A stretch of 57,999 nt of DNA from Desulfobacteraceae bacterium (GTDB lineage Bacteria > Desulfobacterota > Desulfobacteria > Desulfobacterales > UBA2174), in assembly GCA_028700185.1 (NCBI GenBank), contig JAQVTF010000004.1, positions 1 through 57,999 on the forward strand, in the 5' to 3' direction. The translations under genes were made by a program, and so were the position numbers. The notes beneath the pieces were generated by a model. That model worked only from the letters and a program-made list of their open reading frames with translations. It was not told the origin of the DNA and did not search any database. This document shows positions 53,955-57,999 of this stretch, in pieces; position 1 is the first letter of the stretch; the number at the start of each line of letters is the position of its first letter.

Positions 53955-56583
53955 CGGTCTTTTCGATCTCCACGGCCACGAAGACCACGCTGGACAAAAG
54001 TATCGTCACCAGCAACTCGCCGGCGGTGAGCGGGGCCGTCTTGAAGATCGGGTTGAGCAGCGGCACGTAGATGGTGGCCATCTGGAGGATGAAGGTCAGC
54101 AGCACCGCGCCCAGCAGCGGCTTGTTGGACAAGGCCCCCTGCTTGAAAAAGGAGGTCCGCTCCGATCGCACCGCCAGCACGTGCCCCATCTGACTCAGGC
54201 ACAGGACGGTGAAGACCATGGTCTGCCAGTGCGTCGGGCAGCCGTCGATGAAGATGGCCTGGGTCAGGATGGACACGCTCCCCATGAGCAGGCCCACCCA
54301 GATGATGTGGCCGCCGAGGCCGTTGGCGAAGATGCTCTCCTTGGGATGCCGGGGCGGCCGCTTCATGATGTCGGCCTCCCCCGGCTCGGCGGCCAGGGCC
54401 AGACCGGGTACCCCGTCGGTGACCAGATTGATCCACAGGATGTGAATCGGCAGCAGCGGGATGGGCAGGCCGAGAAACGGCGCCATGAAGATGGTGAAGA
54501 TCTCGCCGGAGTTGCTGGTCATGGTGTACTTGATGAACTTGCGGATATTGTCGAAGATCCGCCGTCCCTCGCGCACCGCCTTGACGATGGTGGCGAAATT
54601 GTCGTCCAGCAGGATCATGTGGGACGCTTCCTTGGAGACGTCGGTGCCGGTGATCCCCATGGCCACCCCGATGTCGGCCCGTTTCAGGGCCGGGGCGTCG
54701 TTGACCCCGTCTCCGGTCATGGCCACGAAATGCCCCTTGTCCTGGAGCGCCTCCACGATCCGGAGTTTCTGCTCCGGGGCCACCCGGGCGTAGACCCGGA
54801 CCTTTTCCACCCGGGACTCGAATTCCTCCTGATCCATGCGGGCCAGCTCCCGGCCGGTGAGCACGGCGCTGTCCCTGTCCGCGATGACCCCCACCCGCCG
54901 GGCGATCACCTCGGCCGTGAGGGGATGGTCGCCGGTGATCATCACCGGCCGGATACCGGCGGAACGGCACATGGCCACCGCTTCGGCCGCCTCCGGCCGG
55001 GGCGGATCCATCATGCCCACCATGCCCACGAAGACAAGGTCGGTTTCCGCCCCGGCGGTTTGCCCTTCATCGGGCAGCGTCTGCCAGAGCCGCATGGCCA
55101 GCCCCAGGGTGCGCAACCCCTCACCGGCGATCCGTTCGGCCGTCTCCCGGATGCGCGCTCCATCGATGGGCACCGGCCCATCGGCGGTTTGCATTTGCCG
55201 GCAGCGGTCGAGGAGTTCTTCCACCGCCCCCTTGGTGAAGGAGATCACCTGGTCGTTTTCCCAGCGATGAAAGGTGGTCATGCGCTTGCGGTCCGAATCG
55301 AAGGGAATTTCGGCCAGTCGGGGCGCGGTCTTTTCCAGCTCGGATTTCAGGTGCCCCTTTTTCCGGGCCAGCTCCAAGAGGGCCGCTTCGGTGGGTTCAC
55401 CGACCACGGCGCCCTCGGCGTCCAGGCGGGCATCGTTGCAGAGCGCCAGGCCGGTGAGCAGCAGGTCCAGGCCACCGGCGGCCCGCTGTCCATCGACGGC
55501 GGGCAGTTCGTCGGTCTTTTGCAGCCGCCCGTCGGCGTAGGCTTCCTCCACCGTCATGCGGTTCAGGGTGAGGGTCCCGGTCTTGTCGGTGCAGATGTAG
55601 GTCACCGATCCCAGGGTCTCCACCGCCGGCAGTTTCCGGATCAGGGCCTGCTGCCGGACCAGCTTCCGGGCGCCCAGGGCCAGGGAGATGGTGACCACGG
55701 CGGGCAGGGCTTCGGGAATGGCGGCCACCGCCAGGGAAATGGCGGTGAGCAGCATCAACAGGGGCGGCTCTCCCCGCAACAGGCCGGCGACGAAAACCAC
55801 GGCGCAGATGGCCAGAATGGCCCAGGCGAGTTTCTGGCCGAAAACGGTCAGTCGTTTCTGAAGCGGGGTGCGCCCCTCGTCCTGGCCCTGGAGCAAGCTT
55901 GCGATCTTTCCCAGCTCGGTGCGCATGCCGGTGGCGGTGACCAGCCCCCGGCCCCGGCCGTAGGCCACCAGGGTTCCCTTGTAGGCCATGTTGCGGCGAT
56001 CGCCGAGGGACAGGTCCGCCTCTTCCAGGGCGGCGACATCCTTTTCCACCGCCACGGATTCTCCGGTCAGCGCCGCTTCTTCCACGCGCAGTTGCACCGT
56101 TTCGGTGAGCCGGAGGTCGGCCGGCACCACGTTGCCCGCCTCCAGCATCACCACGTCTCCGGGGACCAGGTCCGCGGCCGCGATGGACGTGGTGCGGCCG
56201 TTGCGGATCACGGCGGCGGTGGGGGAGGCCATTTTCTTCAGCGCGGCCATGGCCTTTTCCGCGCGGTACTCCTGGACGAATCCGAGCACGGCGTTGAGCA
56301 GCACGATGACGACGATGGCGATGGTGTCCGCCGGCTCGCCGAGCAACCCGGACACCACCGCGGCGGCGATGAGCACCAGGATCATGAAATCCTTGAATTG
56401 GTCCAAGAACATCCGCCACGCCGGCTTGCGGCGTTTTTCCACCAGCTCGTTGGAGCCGTATTGGGTCAGGCGCTCGCGGGCCGCCGCATCGGTGAGCCCC
56501 CGCGGGGAGGATTCCAGCGTCCGGGCGGCCCCGTCGGCATCGAGCCGGTGCCAAACAACCGTTTCCATTTGACTTGCATCCAT
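53929..56583 (-). CDS. P-type (type II) cation-transporting ATPase, calcium-ATPase-like
   Basis: This 884-residue protein has TGES at residues 173-176, phosphorylation Asp D333 in DKTGTLT, PEALP at 290-294, and TGDGVNDAPALK in the hinge. The membrane motif NLVTDG (in ILWINLVTDGVPGL) is typical of the SERCA/PMCA-like IIA and IIB groups. It pumps cations, probably Ca2+, across the inner membrane with ATP. The N-terminal cation-ATPase domain is complete. ATG 56583 is used; an in-frame TTG upstream has poorer support. The 3' end overlaps the GalT-like gene tail to tail. Confidence 0.92.
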   Translation of the reverse strand: MDASQMETVVWHRLDADGAARTLESSPRGLTDAAARERLTQYGSNELVEKRRKPAWRMFLDQFKDFMILVLIAAAVVSGLLGEPADTIAIVVIVLLNAVLGFVQEYRAEKAMAALKKMASPTAAVIRNGRTTSIAAADLVPGDVVMLEAGNVVPADLRLTETVQLRVEEAALTGESVAVEKDVAALEEADLSLGDRRNMAYKGTLVAYGRGRGLVTATGMRTELGKIASLLQGQDEGRTPLQKRLTVFGQKLAWAILAICAVVFVAGLLRGEPPLLMLLTAISLAVAAIPEALPAVVTISLALGARKLVRQQALIRKLPAVETLGSVTYICTDKTGTLTLNRMTVEEAYADGRLQKTDELPAVDGQRAAGGLDLLLTGLALCNDARLDAEGAVVGEPTEAALLELARKKGHLKSELEKTAPRLAEIPFDSDRKRMTTFHRWENDQVISFTKGAVEELLDRCRQMQTADGPVPIDGARIRETAERIAGEGLRTLGLAMRLWQTLPDEGQTAGAETDLVFVGMVGMMDPPRPEAAEAVAMCRSAGIRPVMITGDHPLTAEVIARRVGVIADRDSAVLTGRELARMDQEEFESRVEKVRVYARVAPEQKLRIVEALQDKGHFVAMTGDGVNDAPALKRADIGVAMGITGTDVSKEASHMILLDDNFATIVKAVREGRRIFDNIRKFIKYTMTSNSGEIFTIFMAPFLGLPIPLLPIHILWINLVTDGVPGLALAAEPGEADIMKRPPRHPKESIFANGLGGHIIWVGLLMGSVSILTQAIFIDGCPTHWQTMVFTVLCLSQMGHVLAVRSERTSFFKQGALSNKPLLGAVLLTFILQMATIYVPLLNPIFKTAPLTAGELLVTILLSSVVFVAVEIEKTVKRWRKSR

Positions 56584-56710
56584 TATCGTGATTGTCCTTT
56601 CGTGAAATGGCCCGTTTTTCAATCAGGGCAATATTTGCAGGTTCCCGCCGAAACGGCAACCCCCGCGACCGGGGGCATCCGGGTTCCGTCATCCTTGCGA
56701 GAAATTTTTT

Positions 56711-57217
56711 ATGGCCCCTGCCCGCATCATCCTCACCGGATTCATGGCCACCGGCAAGAGCGCCGTGGGGCGCCGGCTGGCCGCGATGCTCGGCCGCCGC
56801 TTCGTGGACACCGACGAGATGATCGTGGCACGCCAGGGCTGCTCGGTGGCCGAGATCTTCCACAACCGCGGCGAAACCTTCTTCAGGCAACTGGAGGCCG
56901 AAGTGGCCCGCGAGCTGGCGATGGCGGAGGGGGTGGTGGTGGCCACCGGCGGCCGGATGCTGCTGGATCCGGGCAACGCCGAGGTCCTGGGACGGGACGG
57001 GCGCATTTTCTGTCTCACCGCCCGGCCGGAAGCGATCCTGGCCCGTGTGGAGGCCGACACCGAGGCTCGTCGTCCCCTGCTGGAAACCCAAGACCGCCTG
57101 GCCCGAATCACTGCTTTACTGAAGGAACGCGCCGCGGGCTACGCCCGTTTCGAGTCGGTCGACACCACCGGCAAAAGCCCGGCGGAGATCGCCCGGGAAA
57201 TCGCCGCCGGGATCTGA
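56711..57217 (+). CDS. aroK: Shikimate kinase
   Basis: This 168-residue protein has the P-loop GFMATGKS at residues 10-17, DTDEMI near 33 (shikimate and Mg contacts), and ATGGRML near 78. It phosphorylates shikimate in aromatic amino-acid synthesis. The length matches AroK. The ribosome site is weak. It is divergent from the P-type ATPase and converges with aroD, another step of the same pathway, 26 bp away. Confidence 0.93.
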   Translation: MAPARIILTGFMATGKSAVGRRLAAMLGRRFVDTDEMIVARQGCSVAEIFHNRGETFFRQLEAEVARELAMAEGVVVATGGRMLLDPGNAEVLGRDGRIFCLTARPEAILARVEADTEARRPLLETQDRLARITALLKERAAGYARFESVDTTGKSPAEIAREIAAGI

Positions 57218-57243
57218 TTTCCGTCCGTCGCTTGCCCCCCTGG

Positions 57244-57990
57244 CTATCCGATCCCCAGCACCCGCCACGCCTCCCGCAGCTTTTCCACGGGAACCTGGCC
57301 CGGGGCCGTGACACGTTGGCCCACGGCAAAGGTCACGTCTGAACCGTAAACAGCCCCCACGATCCGGGAAACGATACCCTTGGCCCCCATGGCCATGGTG
57401 ATCAGGGGGATTGTCACCGCTCCCCGGCGGGCCTGGCGGGTGGCTTCCAGCAAGGTGAACACGTCCTCGCGCGCCACGGGCATCACCGCCGCCTTGGCGA
57501 TGTCCGCCCCCAGGGCCTCGGCCCGGGCCAGCCGCTGGACGATAACCGCCGCCGCCGGCGTTGCGGCGAAATCGTGCCAGGAGAGGATCAGCCGAACGTC
57601 CGCCCCACGGCAGGCATCTCCCACGGCGGCGATGAAATCCTTGCCCCCGGCCTGCTCGGTGTCCAGAAGATCGATGCGCCCCGAGGCCGCGGCGGCCAGG
57701 TTGAGCTGCAAGCGAAGATCGTCGGCCATGGCCCTGAAGCCGCCCTCTGCCACCCGGCGGCAGGTGAAGATCAGCGGCGCATCGCCGATGGCCTCCCGCA
57801 GCTCGGCCAGGATCCGGGCCAACTTCGGGGGTTGAAGGTCATCGAACGCGTCGGCCCGCCATTCGATGAGGTCCGGCGCCAGGGCAACGGCGCTACGGGC
57901 CTGATCCATCAGCTTCGGACCATCGGATGCGGCCAGGGGAATGCAGATCAGGGGAAGCGGCCCGCCGATGACCCGTCCGCGGACGGTCAC
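57244..57990 (-). CDS. aroD: 3-dehydroquinate dehydratase, type I (5' end near window edge)
   Basis: This 248-residue protein has EWRAD at residues 43-47 (substrate binding), general base H139 in SWHDF and the Schiff-base K166 in DIAKAAVMP, the type I catalytic set. It dehydrates 3-dehydroquinate to 3-dehydroshikimate. The first usable start is GTG at 57990. No ribosome site or stop is visible in the last nine bases of the window, so the true start may lie beyond the edge. Confidence 0.9.
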   Translation of the reverse strand: MTVRGRVIGGPLPLICIPLAASDGPKLMDQARSAVALAPDLIEWRADAFDDLQPPKLARILAELREAIGDAPLIFTCRRVAEGGFRAMADDLRLQLNLAAAASGRIDLLDTEQAGGKDFIAAVGDACRGADVRLILSWHDFAATPAAAVIVQRLARAEALGADIAKAAVMPVAREDVFTLLEATRQARRGAVTIPLITMAMGAKGIVSRIVGAVYGSDVTFAVGQRVTAPGQVPVEKLREAWRVLGIG

Positions 57991-57999
57991 CGTTCTGGA

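Noticed and set aside
54181-57342. Plus-strand open frame of 1053 codons
   Set aside because: It lies opposite the P-type ATPase, whose motifs are complete; the translated content is Gly/His/Gln-rich shadow sequence.

Overview
The window looks like a chromosome segment of a GC-rich, strictly anaerobic, sulfate-reducer-like bacterium, most plausibly Desulfobacterota of the Desulfosarcina/Desulfococcus type. This is inferred from gene content: metF-metV beside an HdrA-like flavoprotein, a ferredoxin-dependent 2-oxoacid oxidoreductase (korDABC), a tungsten-type aldehyde:ferredoxin oxidoreductase, a soluble periplasmic [NiFe] hydrogenase with hyp genes, and several acyl-CoA/CoA-transfer enzymes. 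No rRNA, insertion sequence, phage gene or CRISPR array is visible, and the region reads as core chromosome.

Layout. 1-3 kb (minus): metV, metF and a partial HdrA-like gene, with a long leader upstream and a small excisionase-type HTH gene diverging from it. 3.7-13 kb: a CoA-disulfide-reductase-like flavoprotein (minus), then hrpA helicase, an MBL-fold hydrolase, a DUF401 membrane protein and a DegP protease (plus), closed by a strong terminator. 13-19.4 kb (minus): CBS-ACT protein, lgt, a small tyrosine phosphatase, a nucleoside transporter, an acetyl-CoA hydrolase/transferase fused to a GNAT domain, and a UbiA prenyltransferase. 19.7-20.3 kb: tRNA-Val(GAC) with its own promoter and terminator, then two 110-bp hairpin-forming repeats and smaller repeats. 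20.3-29.1 kb (minus): hydrogenase maturation protease, hypC, hypF, hypD, hypE, apbE, rimO and a polyprenyl diphosphate synthase in one tight run. 29.3-32 kb (minus): an XRE-cupin regulator followed by acetoacetyl-CoA synthetase.

32-38.1 kb: a small secreted protein diverges from an aldehyde ferredoxin oxidoreductase plus four-cluster ferredoxin pair (plus), which converges on hynBA (minus) at a shared hairpin. 38-42 kb (minus): two uncharacterised proteins, then an outer-membrane efflux lipoprotein and a Bcr/CflA-type MFS pump. 42-47.5 kb (plus): a radical SAM protein, korDABC, a terminator and hemW. 47.5-58 kb: aldehyde dehydrogenase, a cpSLOG-DUF6794 protein, a large acyl-CoA dehydrogenase, a universal stress protein, a GalT-like protein, a P-type cation ATPase, aroK, and aroD at the right edge.

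Together the genes describe low-potential electron flow. Kor, the aldehyde oxidoreductase and HdrA/MetFV all handle ferredoxin-level electrons, the hydrogenase works in the periplasm, and acetyl-CoA, acetoacetate and acyl-CoA enzymes feed carbon in. The least explained signals are non-coding: the paired 110-bp hairpin repeats beside tRNA-Val, a four-copy 7-bp repeat inside the apbE signal peptide, and long inverted repeats overlapping the predicted promoters of the hydrogenase, aldehyde oxidoreductase and kor operons. I found no clear new multigene system. Third positions of the real genes are strongly G/C-biased, which creates many long antisense open frames; these were left out.
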